From Cardamine occulta (taxonomy: Eukaryota > Streptophyta > Magnoliopsida > Brassicales > Brassicaceae), in NCBI GenBank assembly GCA_028015245.1, contig CM051393.1, positions 3,826,124 to 3,890,123 of the forward strand: a stretch of 64,000 bases of DNA. The letters run 5' to 3'. This document shows positions 25,093 to 36,024 of the stretch, piece by piece. Each line of letters starts with the position of its first letter. Positions within the stretch are counted from its first letter, which is position 1. The notes under the pieces were generated by a model, which worked only from the letters and a program-made list of their open reading frames with translations, did no database searches and was not told where the DNA came from. Both the position numbers and the translations under genes were made by a program.

Positions 25093-25437
25093 TGTGTTGT
25101 TTTCTGCCTACCATTTGTGGTCGGAGGAGGTGTTTGAGTTCTTTGGTTGGCACTATTTTAGATTGGATGTTCTCTCGGCATGTTGTGGTCTCTAATTTTC
25201 TAAGAGAGGATTGAATGGTAAATTCTCCTCCTATGCCGTCGATCGTCATTTGGTGGTGTTAGCTCACCGCTGTTCATTGGTCTCGTTGAAGGTTCTCCGT
25301 TTTAGTGAAGTTTATACCTTTTCGTATCCTTCCCTATTGATTTTCCTCTATTGCTACTCTTACGTACTAATTTTCATGTCGTAACTCTTCCATCTACACC
25401 TTCAATAGAAAATCTTTTATCACAAAAAAAAAAAAAT
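25093..25437 (+). mobile_element. Possible LINE/retroelement 3' end with poly(A) tail
   Basis: A comparatively GC-rich, GGAGGAGG- and CCTTCC-containing segment ends in AATAGAAAATC..TTTATCAC followed by a 13-A run at 25423-25435. This layout is typical of 3' ends left by target-primed reverse transcription. There is no reverse-transcriptase coding, and the left boundary is unclear. Confidence 0.35.
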
Positions 25438-26857
25438 CGATAGATTTTAAAGAGTACTTACAAATTAAAACTTATTCTCACTTATCAAATGCTATCATAG
25501 TAAATTATTAAATACTTTATATATATATATATATATTATTAAACCTAAATATATTTGTAAGGTTAAAAATATTTGTTGTATATCAAAAATAATATCCACC
25601 TCTAAAATAAATATTTTTAATTATTTATTCTAAGATTTATATAAAGTTATATTTTAAAAAAATTTATTTTATTTTTATAAAAATTATATATTATAAATAT
25701 TGTTGTAGGTTTTATGTTAAATTGTTACTAAAATCGCTGTCAATGAGTCAAAAATTTCTTACAAATGCACATGTTTCTAACTATTAGACCAGTTGTATAA
25801 ATCGCTTAATAATGTTTGAAATCGTAATCGTCTATTTCCGCAAACTTTTGCACTCACTGTGTTTAAATTAGTCAAGCCCTTAATAGGGATTTTGTAGTCG
25901 AGTAAGGCAGAAATTTGTAAAACGAGTAAATGGTGGTATTTTCATAAATATTTGGTGCTTTTATGGCATGTGATTAAAAATGATATCATGTGAAATAACC
26001 AAAAGAAAAAACATGCTATTTTTAAAGCAATCAGTAGATATGCTAGAGTTCAAATTAATAAAATCAATCCTACTAACCAAATATTAAAAAAAAATATGTA
26101 AATTTTATTTAAAACCCTAATAACCAAAAGGCTTTATAGTATACTAAGTAAATAAATTTTTTAAGTTTAAACAAACCAAATAAACCAATTAGTATTTATT
26201 TTTATGTCAACCAAATTCATTTTATATATATAAAACATTCATTGTGTTCGTCTAATTCCATGTAGTGACACATTCATGATACTAACACGAATTAGACATC
26301 CAATCCGGTTCATTTATTTATCGAGTTTATTTTTTTTTTCCACCTTTAAATTTTGTTTAAAAATATTATTCTAAATTGAAAATTGAAATTGAATTCATAT
26401 TAATTTCCGATTATTGAAATTAATTTCATATCTGACTGACCGACAGTGACGTGATTGAAATGTGTAGTTTATAGAAAGCCCCAAATGTATAGAAAAAACA
26501 AAATTAGAAAGAAAAAAATGTTGAAAGAAGAGTAGTAGTTAGAACGTCAGGAGCTGCTTCGAAGGAAGGTTTCATTCATCGAAAAATGGCAGATTTATTA
26601 AAAATTCAGTCAAACTCTGCCTCCTAATCTCAAAGTCCAAACTTTTTCCCTTCTTCTTTACTATTTCCAAATCTAACAAATTCATTGTCCCCAAATCCCT
26701 AAACCCACATAATCATCATTCTTCGATCTCATTGTTCTTCCTTTGTCTGCTGTTACAAAACTCATCTTGTTCTATTAATCTAAAAACAGAGAAGCAAAAC
26801 AGAGACTCGCTTTCTCTGTTCTGCGCTGCTCTGTTCTTATCTACTCTGCTTTTTTCA

Positions 26858-28060
26858 ATGGCTTGTTTCCTAAATTGTGTTCGATTTGATGTCTCCACGA
26901 CAATCACCGACAAACGCACAATCAAAGAATCTGGTGTGACGTGTTATAGAAGCTGGGATGACGTCGAAGCTCTCACTTCCAATTTCTCTAGATTGATTGG
27001 TTCTGGTGGCTACAGCAGTATCTACATGGCTCGCTTCTCTGGCTCTGATAAAGCGGCTCTTAAGGTTCATGTTAGCAGCCATCGTCTCTACCAAGTCTTT
27101 AGACTCGAGCTTGATATCTTACTCCGTCTTCAACATCCTAACATTGTCAAACTTCTCGGCTATTTCGATGATTCAGGTACCTTTTCTCATATCATAGATT
27201 CTGCAAAGTTTTGTGCTTTTGATCAAATTCATAGATAATTAGATGGATTCTGCAAAAATTGGATCTTTTGATCAAGTTTAGTAGTGATTAAGTCTGTCTT
27301 ATAATCAAAGTTTGAATCTTTTTGTGTGTTCTTGTTTCTTTGTATTGCAGAGGAAAATGGCGCGCTTCTTCTCGAATATCTTCCACAAGGAAATTTACAA
27401 GAGAAGCTTCATAGCAATAACAAACAAGTCTTGCCATGGAGGAACCGTACAGCTATTGCGTTTCAGCTGATTCAAGCTATTGAACATATTCATGAGAAAT
27501 GTAGCCCTCAGATTGTACACGGGGATATCAAATCTTCCAACGTACTTCTAGATAAAAATTTTGATTGTAAGCTTTGCGATTTCGGTTCAGCTAAAGTTGG
27601 GTTTTCTTCGATGGTTCAGCCTCCTACGATGTCGGCTAGATCTAGACAAGTGAGGATGGTTGGATCCCCAGGTTATACTGACCCTCACTACTTAAAAACC
27701 GGGATTGCTTCGAAGAAGATGGATATGTATGGGTTTGGAGTTGTGGTTCTTGAATTGGTTTCAGGAAAAGAAGCGTTTTCGGTTGAGAGAGGCGAGATGT
27801 TGGTGCATATAGCAGCTCCATTGATCCATGAGATTCTTGATTTGAGTGTAGACATCGCAGAAGACAAGGTGAGACAGTTCTTGGATCCAAGGTTGTCAAG
27901 AGACTGTCTTGATATCGATGAGGTTAAGACTATGCTGAATGTGGCTGCACTCTGTATCAGTAGCCCACCATCTTTAAGACCTTCGGCTACTCAAGTTGCG
28001 GAAACTCTTATAGAGAAAATCCCATCTTTGAGTTTCCTCGGTTGTGGTAAAGGAATGTGA
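26858..28060 (+). CDS. Receptor-like cytoplasmic protein kinase
   Basis: Two exons, 26858-27176 and 27351-28060, encode 342 residues that are almost entirely kinase domain. Visible motifs are the Gly-rich loop IGSGGYSSIY, the catalytic Lys in AALKVHVSS, and the catalytic loop HGDIKSSNVLL, where the usual HRD Arg is Gly, so it is a non-RD kinase. DFG is present in CDFGSAK and the activation segment ends SPGYTDPHY. The conserved Arg of subdomain XI lies in PPSLRPSATQV. There is no signal peptide or transmembrane segment. The start MACFLNCVRF puts Cys at position 3, which might be acylated. It is the positional counterpart of At4g10390. A truncated copy of its 3' half lies at 31715-32345. Confidence 0.93.
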
Positions 28061-28777
28061 GTTATATGCGTCCAAGGACTTCGATGTAGTTGAGATTTTT
28101 CTGCGTGATAGGGCTGCGTGAGGGAAACATTGTACAGTTTGGTGTGCATTTAGGAGTTCTTGGAAAATAAGCAAGAAGATTAACCATGTAAATAGTTATG
28201 TGAATAACATTTTGTGTAATTATCTTTTATAAACATTTCCTATGAAATGTGTTTTTGATCTGTTGTTTCATTAATTGCTTCTTGTTGTTCTCTTCATGTC
28301 AATGTAAAATGTAAAGTCAAGCTTAAAGCAGAAGCATGACACTGTGAAGATGAAGCAAAGTTTATGTGACTTGTAGTGTGCTTTTTAAGGTGATCTCAAT
28401 TGCTTCACTACAAAGTAACATAGGCTCCAAAAGCATTTCTAGGAGAAATTTACTAATAAGCTAAAGAACCTGAAGTTTGAAAGTATGTTCAAATAGAAAG
28501 CAAGCCCAAGCAGAACAATTATTAGCTATGGACTTGTTTTAAAAACGTTTCGGCATCCGGTTTCTTGTGAACATGGTGCGCGGAAAATTGGCATTTTTAT
28601 ACCTAAAATTCTAAAATTCGACAAACTTATACATTCACCATCACAATGTTAAGCAAATATAATAGAACAAAAACCTCGCGGATAAAATAGAGAATGAAAT
28701 CATCAACATAACTAGTTTTTTTTTGGAAAGCAGCAAAACCGAAACGAAGGTCTATAGAGACTAATAACTTGTCTACA
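28061..28777. other. Kinase 3' flank, part of the duplicated unit
   Basis: The stretch holds the kinase 3' UTR and the convergent 3' flank of the first MATH gene. It recurs with about the same order and high similarity at 32046-32615. From about 28555 (GGTTTCTTGTGAACATGG) onward it recurs again at 35672. This shows that the MATH genes were duplicated together with flanking DNA. Confidence 0.75.
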
Positions 28778-30540
28778 TCAAGGAACCTCGTTGACCAACA
28801 AAAATCCATCATCATAAGATTTGGCCTCGTCCTTGTCCAGTTTAGCTTTGAGATCTAAAACCATCATCTTAAGATCCTTGACACTTTCCTCGAGTTCTTG
28901 GACCCGAGACTCATCAGCATCATATGATTTCTTCTTCTCTAAGGAAACATCCTCAAGCTTTGACTTCAAAGAGTCCATCATAAAACCAGATTCCATCATC
29001 TCAAGATTTTTGACCCGTTCCTCAAGTTTTTGAACCCGAGGCTCATCCGCTTTTGCATTCTTCCTCTCCAATTCAACCTCATCAACCTTTCTCTTCAAGT
29101 TGGATTCCATCTGCTCAAGATTCTTGACGCGTTTCTCAAGTTGTTGGACTCGAGACACATCAGCATCATATTAGTTCCTCTTCTCCCAGTAAACCATATT
29201 AAACTTTGTCTTCAACCAGTCCAGCTTAAAACCCTCTTGCGTCAACTCATTCAACTCATTTTGAGCGTTTTTAGCTCATTATCTGAGATTTTCTGTGAAG
29301 GCTTATTTAGTGTATTGACGAGACCAAGAAGTACATTCATGTATTCTGTCTTCGCCACTTGGTTCTTTGGTTTGACATAAGTTGCAATATCTGGGTGCTC
29401 TTCAAATATCTTCCTCACTAAAGTAACCTGCCAAGGAAAAGTACATATGTTTATCTTACTAAGAAAAAGAACCTGAATCTATACGCCAAGAAGAAACCCT
29501 AAAATCAGAATCCTTGTATTTTACCTGAGAAGCAAAAACCCGAAAACCGTTGATATCCACAGCCTCCTTTTTCTCTGATGAATCTTCGCTTTCTCCATCA
29601 ACAGCTTCAAGAATTTTAATGTAGACTTCAATTATGAGTCTGTCCTCCAGAAACCCTTTTTCTTGAAACTTGCTAAGTGGCAAGGTCTTTCGGAAACCCC
29701 AGCTTTTAGCCTTAACGCTATACTCAATATTACGTGCAACTGTAAAACATAAAAACAAAAAACAAAAAACAAAAAACAAAAAACAAAAAACAAAAACAAA
29801 ATTCTTCATCAAAACACATGAAAATGTATGGTTGCAATAAGCTTTTACCAAAAAAACAAGACATTCTATATAAGCTCATCACAAAGATTCTTATCACTAC
29901 CGTCCTCAGTCACATCCACGGACCAATAGACAAGAATTTGGATTCAAGCCAAGTCCACAAAAAAACCTTGGGTATAACATACCATAAGAGCTAAATTAAG
30001 AATTTGGATGGTTTTAAACTTAAATCTTATATGGTTTTGATTTGTTCTCTTCCTATTCAATCTGCAGAAATAGACTATCTTCACTAATCACTACTCTTGG
30101 TTTCTCCCTAAATGATGCTTTGTAAAATCCAACAAAAAAATGATACAAAACATGGAAGGATATAACTTCATTACTAGGTGATCTGTAGAGTTCTTTGTCG
30201 GATTGATTCAGCACAGCAAAGTAATAATTAACAATCCTTTTCCATCCAGGTTGCAATAATGAAGGATTTGCAACGGGAAGATACAAAGATAAGTGATCAT
30301 CACTAAGATTATCTCCTTTCGGATAAACGTAGAGAGACCTGAAAGAATATGAAACAAAGATTTAAACCTTTGTAAATAGAATCGAATTAGATACATCAAT
30401 GTTTGAAACTAACTAAAGATCCGATTCTTTTAGTTTTACCATTCGCATCCACCACTCACGAATGTCTGAGAAACTATGTCATCTTTCTTCTCGGAGAAGT
30501 TATCTATCTCAAACCTGAAACTCGGCTTTTGATTCCACAT
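28778..30540 (-). pseudogene. MATH plus coiled-coil (RTM3-like) gene, tandem copy 1, frameshifted
   Basis: Exons 30540-30440 (MWNQKPSFRFEIDNFSEKKD), 30338-30175, 29739-29525 and 29427-28778. The first three encode a MATH/TRAF-like domain, including YLPVANPSLLQPGWKR and SWGFRKTLPLSKFQEKGFL. The last encodes a helical linker (KTEYMNVLLGLVNTLNKPS) and a coiled coil of three about 38-residue repeats built on RVQ.LE..VK.LE.ME. Plant MATH-CC proteins include RTM3, which restricts systemic movement of potyviruses; most are uncharacterised. Lesions: one base is missing near 29270 relative to copies 3 and 4 (GAGCTAAAAACG), which shifts the frame, and a TAA lies near 29170 before the repeats. A truncated product is possible. 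Confidence 0.82.
29755..29798. repeat. (CAAAAAA)n minisatellite in MATH copy 1 intron
   Basis: Six or so copies of an ACAAAAA unit lie in the intron between exons 2 and 3 of the first MATH copy. The other copies have only one or two units, so the expansion is local to this copy. Confidence 0.8.
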
Positions 30541-31714
30541 GCTTGATCAATACGCTTTCGTAAGATTTTGTGACTTCGAGCAAAAGACAACTTCTCATAA
30601 ACTTTTTGTTTGATACGAAGCCCTCTGTTTTATAGAAGAGAAAAAAAACAAAAAAAAAAAAAGGAAAAGACCAACTTTCTCAAAACCCTAGCTCAAAAAG
30701 AAACTGAAAAATGGTAAGGATCACTTGTGAATATTCTAGAAGATCACTTGTATCTATATATACGTAGATTATGGAATATGTATTATGTATAAATAATCTG
30801 CTTATGATCAATAGAAATTAAGCTTTCACAAAACCTACAAAAATAAATAAATTAATTAAAAAGTATTACTTTTAACACTATTAAACTTTATTACTGTAAT
30901 TGTACCAGAAGTAAGATAATTCGTGATGCAGAGTAATGCAATGAGGAACGTATGAATGAGAGACAAAATCGGATATCGTAAAGCACTGATTCTTCGCTAT
31001 AATATCAGCCGGTGTATCCGATTGGCGAGATGTCCAAATGAATTCAACTTCGTCAAACACGACTTTTATGCACCCTCTGCTCCATAAATTTCAACTATAA
31101 TATTGTATTAAATCATACTTTAATTAAAAATGTTCTTAAAATAATTTACTTAAATTTCCAAATTCCGACAAAACTTATAAATTAACCATCACATCATCAC
31201 TATGTAAAGAAATCGTTAACTTGTGATGACGTAGATGTCATATAGGAAACAACATAGTTTTGTTAAAATGCAGAATTTATAAAACTTACAATTTGGAAGT
31301 GTCTTTAGTCAAATTGTTAACGCCTCAACGGTTTATCATTGTGCTCTTCCCACAGGAGTTTAATTCCAGTAGATCATATTTTCTGCAAAATAAAGATTAG
31401 GCTATGAATCAGATATTTTCGATCTAAAATCCAAAAATGAAAAGCTTAACAAATAACATTGTTTTGATAGATTTTGGGATTTTATTTTATTTTATTTTTG
31501 TTAAAACGAAGGGGAATTCAGTATCAATAAAAGAAAAAAATAATTCTAATTAGATTTTTAAATATTTTATTTTTCCACATCACCATAGTTTTGTTTCCTC
31601 ATTTATCTTAAGAATATACATTTTTTTTAATTATTGAGGATATATAGATATATATCAATATTGATGTATATATATAAAATAAAATTGTTTTTGAAAACGG
31701 GTCCCCACAAAAAT
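30541..31714. other. Intergenic between MATH copy 1 and the kinase fragment
   Basis: The first 100 bases are the MATH copy 1 leader region, with a poly-A stretch near 30650 and AAACCCTAGC at 30683. The rest is AT-rich without a recognisable gene. The left breakpoint of the duplicated kinase fragment is at about 31715. Confidence 0.6.
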
Positions 31715-32045
31715 TGATATGTACATGTATGGGTTTGGCGTTGTGGTTCTTGAGTTGGTTTCAGGAAAATAAGCGTTTTCCGCTGAGAGAGGAGAGATGT
31801 TGGTGCATAGAACCGCTCCATTGATCCTTGAGATTCTTGATTCGAGTGTAGACATTGTAGAAGACAATGTGAGACAGCTCTTGGATCCAAAGTTGTCAAG
31901 CGGCACTCTTGATATTAATGCTGAGTGTGGCTGTGCTCTGTATCAGTAGCCCACCATCTCTTAGACCTTCGGCTGCATAAGTGGCGGAAATACTTATACA
32001 GAAAATCCAATCTTTGAATTTCCGCGGTTGTGGTAAAAGAATGTG
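31715..32045 (+). pseudogene. Truncated duplicate of the kinase gene (3' part)
   Basis: The sequence matches the kinase exon 2 from about 27722 (MYGFGVVVLELVSGK) to its stop. The glycine loop, catalytic loop and DFG are missing. Lesions: GKEAF has become GK-stop-AF at 31769, the segment for DEVKTMLN is deleted near 31918, and the Gln of SATQV is replaced by a stop. Similarity continues into the 3' flank to about 32615. The copy shows that the tandem duplication behind MATH copy 2 began inside the kinase exon. Confidence 0.92.
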
Positions 32046-32615
32046 AGTTATATGCGTCCAGGGGCTTCGATGTAGTTGAGATTTTCTGCGTGATAGGGCT
32101 GCGTGAGAGAAACATTGTACAGTTTGGTGTGCGTTTACGAGTCGTTGGAAAATAAGCAAGAAGATAAACCATGTAAATAGTTTTGTGAATAGCAGCAGAA
32201 AATAAACATTTCGTGTAATTATCATTTATAAACATTTCCTATGAAATGTGTTTTTGATCCATTGTTTGATTAATTGATTGTTGTTTTTATTATGTCAATG
32301 TAATGTAAAGTCAAGCTTAAAGCAGAAGCATGACACTGCGAAGATGAAGCAAAGTTTATGTGATCACTTGTAGTGTGCTTTTTAAGGTTATCTCAATTGC
32401 TTCACCACACAGTAACATAGCCTTCAAAAGCAATTTCTATGAGAAGTTTACTAATAATCTAAAGAACATAAAGTTTGAAATTATGTTCAAATGGAGAGCA
32501 AGCCCAAGAATAACAATTATACTTTATTTTTTCTTGAAACTTAGCTATGGACTTGTTTAAAAACACGTTTTGGCTTCCAGTTTCTTGTGAACATAGTGCA
32601 CGGAAATTCGGCATC

Positions 32616-32985
32616 TTTATACTCAACTAAAAGCGTATGCTCAATTTATACTCTAGCTATAGTACAATGCTAATTTTTGTATTATAAACTAGCAATTTTT
32701 TAAATGATTTACCTAGGATTCTAAATTTCGACAAACTTATATTAACTTTCATGATGTTACGTAAAATGGCTAATTCTTGAAATGAATAATTTCAAAATTT
32801 TATTGTGAAAAAAGATTCCTCGGTTGTGAAATTAGAACATATGGTTCTTCTGTTTGACTATAAAATTGTGGAATGTTCTATTTTTTAGAATTTTCCCTAA
32901 GCAAAATATGAATGATAAAATAGAAAATGAAATCATCAACATAACCAGGTTTTTTCAGCAAAACCGAAGAGAAGGTAATCAATCT
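32616..32985. other. Non-coding spacer of duplicated unit 2
   Basis: AT-rich. The part at 32640-32740 (GTGCTAATTTATATT-like and TCTAAATTTCGACAAAC) is shared with unit 3 at 35720-35825 but absent from unit 1. Units 2 and 3 are therefore the closer pair here. Confidence 0.5.
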
Positions 32986-34363
32986 CTACAAGAGATGATC
33001 TATAAAGCTTAATAACTTGTCTACATTACCATTTAATGTTATCCTCTCCAAGCTAACCTTAATAAGCTTTGTATTCAACCGGTCCAGCTTAAAACCCACT
33101 TGCGTCAACTCATTTAACTCGCTTCGAGCGCTTCTTAGCTCATTCACTGAGATAGTCTTTGAAGGCTTATTTAGTGTATTGACTAGGTCAAGAAGGACAT
33201 TCATGTATTCTGTCTTCACCACTTGGTTCTTTGATTTGACATTAGTTGCAATATCTGGGTGCTCTTCAAATATCATCTTCACTGAAGTTACCTGACAAGG
33301 AAAAGTATGTTTATTCATGTAATATGAATCTACACGCCAAGAATCAAGCCTAAAAACAGAATCCTTTGTAAGTAACCTGAGAAGCAAAAACCCGAAAACC
33401 ATTGATATCAGCCTCCTTTTTCTCTAATATATATCCACTTTCTCCATCAATAGCTTCAAGGATTTTAATGTAGACGTCAATTATGAGTCTGTCCTCCTCC
33501 AGAAACCCTTTTTCCTGAAACTTGGTAAGAGGCAAGGTTTTTCGGAAATCCCAGCTTATACCCTTAGCGCCAAACTCAGTGCGTGCAACTGTAAAACATA
33601 AAAACAAAAAAATAAGACAAATTCTTCATCAAAACACATGAGTATGTATGGTTGCAACAACATTCTATATAAGCTCTTCTCAAAGATTCTTATCACTACC
33701 GTCCTCAGTGACGTCCACGGGCCAATAGACAATAATTTGGATTCAAGGCAAGTCCACAAATTAGTATAAGGTATACCATAAGAGCTACACTAAGAATTTG
33801 GATGCCCTTAAATCTCATATGGTTTTGATTAACTAATTAAGTACTATCTTCACTACTTTCTCAGCAAAGCTAAATTCATACATCCAAGAGACTATTAGTT
33901 TCTCCCTATATGATGCTTTGAAGAGATTTGTTAAATTCCCAAAAAAAAAAAAAATGGTTCAAAAACATGGAGGGATATAACTTCATTACTAGATGATCTG
34001 TGGAGCTCTTTGTCGGATTGATTCAGCACAGCAAAGTAAAAATTAACACTCCTTTTCCATCCAGGTTGCAATAATGAAGGATTTGCAACGTGTAGAAACA
34101 AATATAACTGATCATCACAAAGACCATCTCCCTTCGGATGAACGTAGAGACACCTAAAAGAATATGAAACTATGAAACCCTTTGTAAATAGTGTACGTAC
34201 AATCGAATTAAATATATCAATGTTTGAGTTTAATTACAAAAAAGTAACTAAATGATTCTTTTTGTTTTACCATTCGCATCCACCACTCACAAATGTCTGA
34301 GAAACCATGTGATCTTTCATCTCCGAGAAGTTATCTATCTCAAACCTGAAACTCGGTTTTAGT
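32986..34363 (-). pseudogene. MATH plus coiled-coil gene, tandem copy 2, truncated at both ends
   Basis: Exon equivalents lie at about 34363-34272, 34153-33990, 33588-33377 and 33291-32986. The MATH core is readable (KPSFRFEIDNFSEMKD, SWDFRKTLPLTKFQEKGFL). The first exon has lost its ATG: similarity to the other copies stops at AAACCGAG near 34363. The last exon ends soon after GFKLDRLNTKLIKVSLERI, so every coiled-coil repeat is missing. At best it could produce a MATH-only fragment from another start. A copia-like remnant lies immediately upstream and may have removed the promoter. Confidence 0.85.
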
Positions 34364-34369
34364 TTTCAA

Positions 34370-34842
34370 AAGTTAAGCATTGCTTTTAATGAATAAATCC
34401 ATAGCTTTCATATATGCAGAGTATTATAGGATACTTTATTATATGACATGAGCGAATGGAAGGCACCTAGTGAGTGTGAAATGAGACCGTTTTTAGGAAG
34501 ATGAAGATCATGTTATATTCTCCAAATTCACTCATGATCTACCAGGCAAGTTCAAGGCCACAACAAACACAATAGAGAACTTAATTCTACAAGGAAATGA
34601 AACTGGGTTATACATGTTGTCTAAGTTTACATAAAAATATGGGTGGTTCAAGATATCATGTTCACCTCCTGGCCAATTAAACTCAATAGATATTAACAAT
34701 GAGTGGTTCAAAGTTGACATATGCTATTATTTCATACACAGTGATTTTTCGCTTATACTCTCAAAAGTCTGTCTGTCGGTCTAGTCTATCGAGTCTGTAG
34801 AGTCATCATATGTTTAGAGTCATTTCTATTCATTGGAGGGAT
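34370..34842 (+). mobile_element. Internal remnant of an LTR retrotransposon (candidate)
   Basis: The stretch separates the truncated MATH copy 2 from an LTR-like sequence. It ends with a purine-rich tract (TTGGAGGGA) directly before TGTTGGAAC, the layout of a polypurine tract abutting a 3' LTR. No open frame remains, so the assignment rests on position. Confidence 0.4.
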
Positions 34843-35671
34843 TGTTGGAACTCAATTTTGACAAATGTGTTTGGCTAAAATTTTGGCGACTTTTCCGGTG
34901 ATGGACTTCACCAGAACAACCGGATCTTAAGGTCTTTATAATCCTTGTAATGAGCACTATAAGATAGTCTATTTACATATCAAACTCAAAGTCAATTTGA
35001 ATGACAAATGAAGGTCCAAATTGGAGAGCTTGGAAAACTAAAAAAACTGGTAATTTTGACTAAGTATCAACATGAGCAAATATCCCACATTGGATAGACA
35101 TTGAGAGACAAATGGCCATTATGCAAAACCACAAACATCCGTCGTCACTGTGTTGGGCTTGGTAAATGTGGGTCTTTGGTCCCCAATGACCTATTTTTTT
35201 TTTGGAGAAAGTTTTATTAACAATTTAGTTAATTTTTCCTTAAGATTTTTTTGTATAATTTCATATAAACCTCGAAGATTCTAGATTGAGTCAAAAATAT
35301 TTTCGTAATATTTCTATATCTTTATCCTTGCAGAACAGGGCAGAATATTCTTGGAATATTCGCAGGATATTTTTTGGAATATTCGCAGGATATTTTTTGG
35401 AATATTTGCATAATATTTTATAATTCTCGCAAAGTTTATCTCTTCCTTAGGGATCAAGCTATTCTTTCTTATAAATAAAGTCTCACCTCATTCTCTCAAA
35501 TCATTGAATCAAATCCATAATGAAAATCAAAAGTTTTCAGCAATCTCCTTCTTCTCTTTTCTTAAAAGTAAGTATCAAGAGTATACAGTAAATCTAGTTT
35601 GCAGATTCTATAATCGAGTGTTGCGATTATAGTCTCCTCAATCGAGGACTTCGCAGTCCTATAATCGAGTG
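34843..35671 (+). mobile_element. copia-like LTR (solo or 3' LTR)
   Basis: It begins TGTTGGAACTCAATTTTG. It contains a promoter-like TATAAATAAAG at about 35480 and a TCTC- and CAATC-rich downstream region. It ends near ATAATCGAGTGTCTC, just before the MATH unit sequence resumes at GGTTTCTTGTG (35672). The TATAATCGAGTG motif occurs twice close to the right end. The expected CA end and 5-bp target duplication are not clear, so the right boundary is approximate. Confidence 0.55.
35345..35422. repeat. 27-bp tandem repeat inside the LTR
   Basis: The unit GGAATATTCGCAGGATATTT plus TTT is present about two and a half times, then decays to GGAATATTTGCATAATATT. Repeats of this sort are common in the U3 region of plant LTRs. 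Confidence 0.75.
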
Positions 35672-36024
35672 TCTCGGTTTCTTGTGAAAATGGTGTGGAA
35701 AAATTAGAACTTTTATAATCAATTTAAATTCTAACTACAAAACTGTGCTAATTTATATTTTAACTAAACTAATACATTAACAATTTAAATAATTTATCTA
35801 AAATTCTAAATTTCGACAAACATATACATTAACAATTACGGTGTTACGTTAAAGCAAAATGTAATAGAACAAAAACCTCGCGAAGAATATAGAGAATGGA
35901 ATCATCAATATAACTAGGTCTTTTTGGAAAGCAGCAAAACCGAAGGTAATTAATCTCTACTAGAGAATATAAACTAACAACTTGTCTACATCAAGCAACC
36001 TCGTTGACCAACAAAAATCCATCA

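Larger units (their letters stand above)
22340..26857. other. Intergenic between TMPIT and kinase genes
   Basis: This is mostly AT-rich DNA with homopolymer runs (poly-T at 22379-22404, poly-A at 22671-22683 and 23127-23141). In A. thaliana the equivalent interval holds F-box genes; none is recognisable here. Listed separately are a 36-bp duplication, an 86-bp direct repeat and a poly(A)-ended retroelement-like segment. The last 300 bases are the kinase promoter and leader. Confidence 0.55.

Noticed and set aside
26716..26925. Minus-strand ORF over the kinase leader and a plus-strand extension upstream of its ATG
   Set aside because: The extension (26732-26857) reads through leader DNA; the family start is MACFLNC at 26858. 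The minus frame is its shadow.
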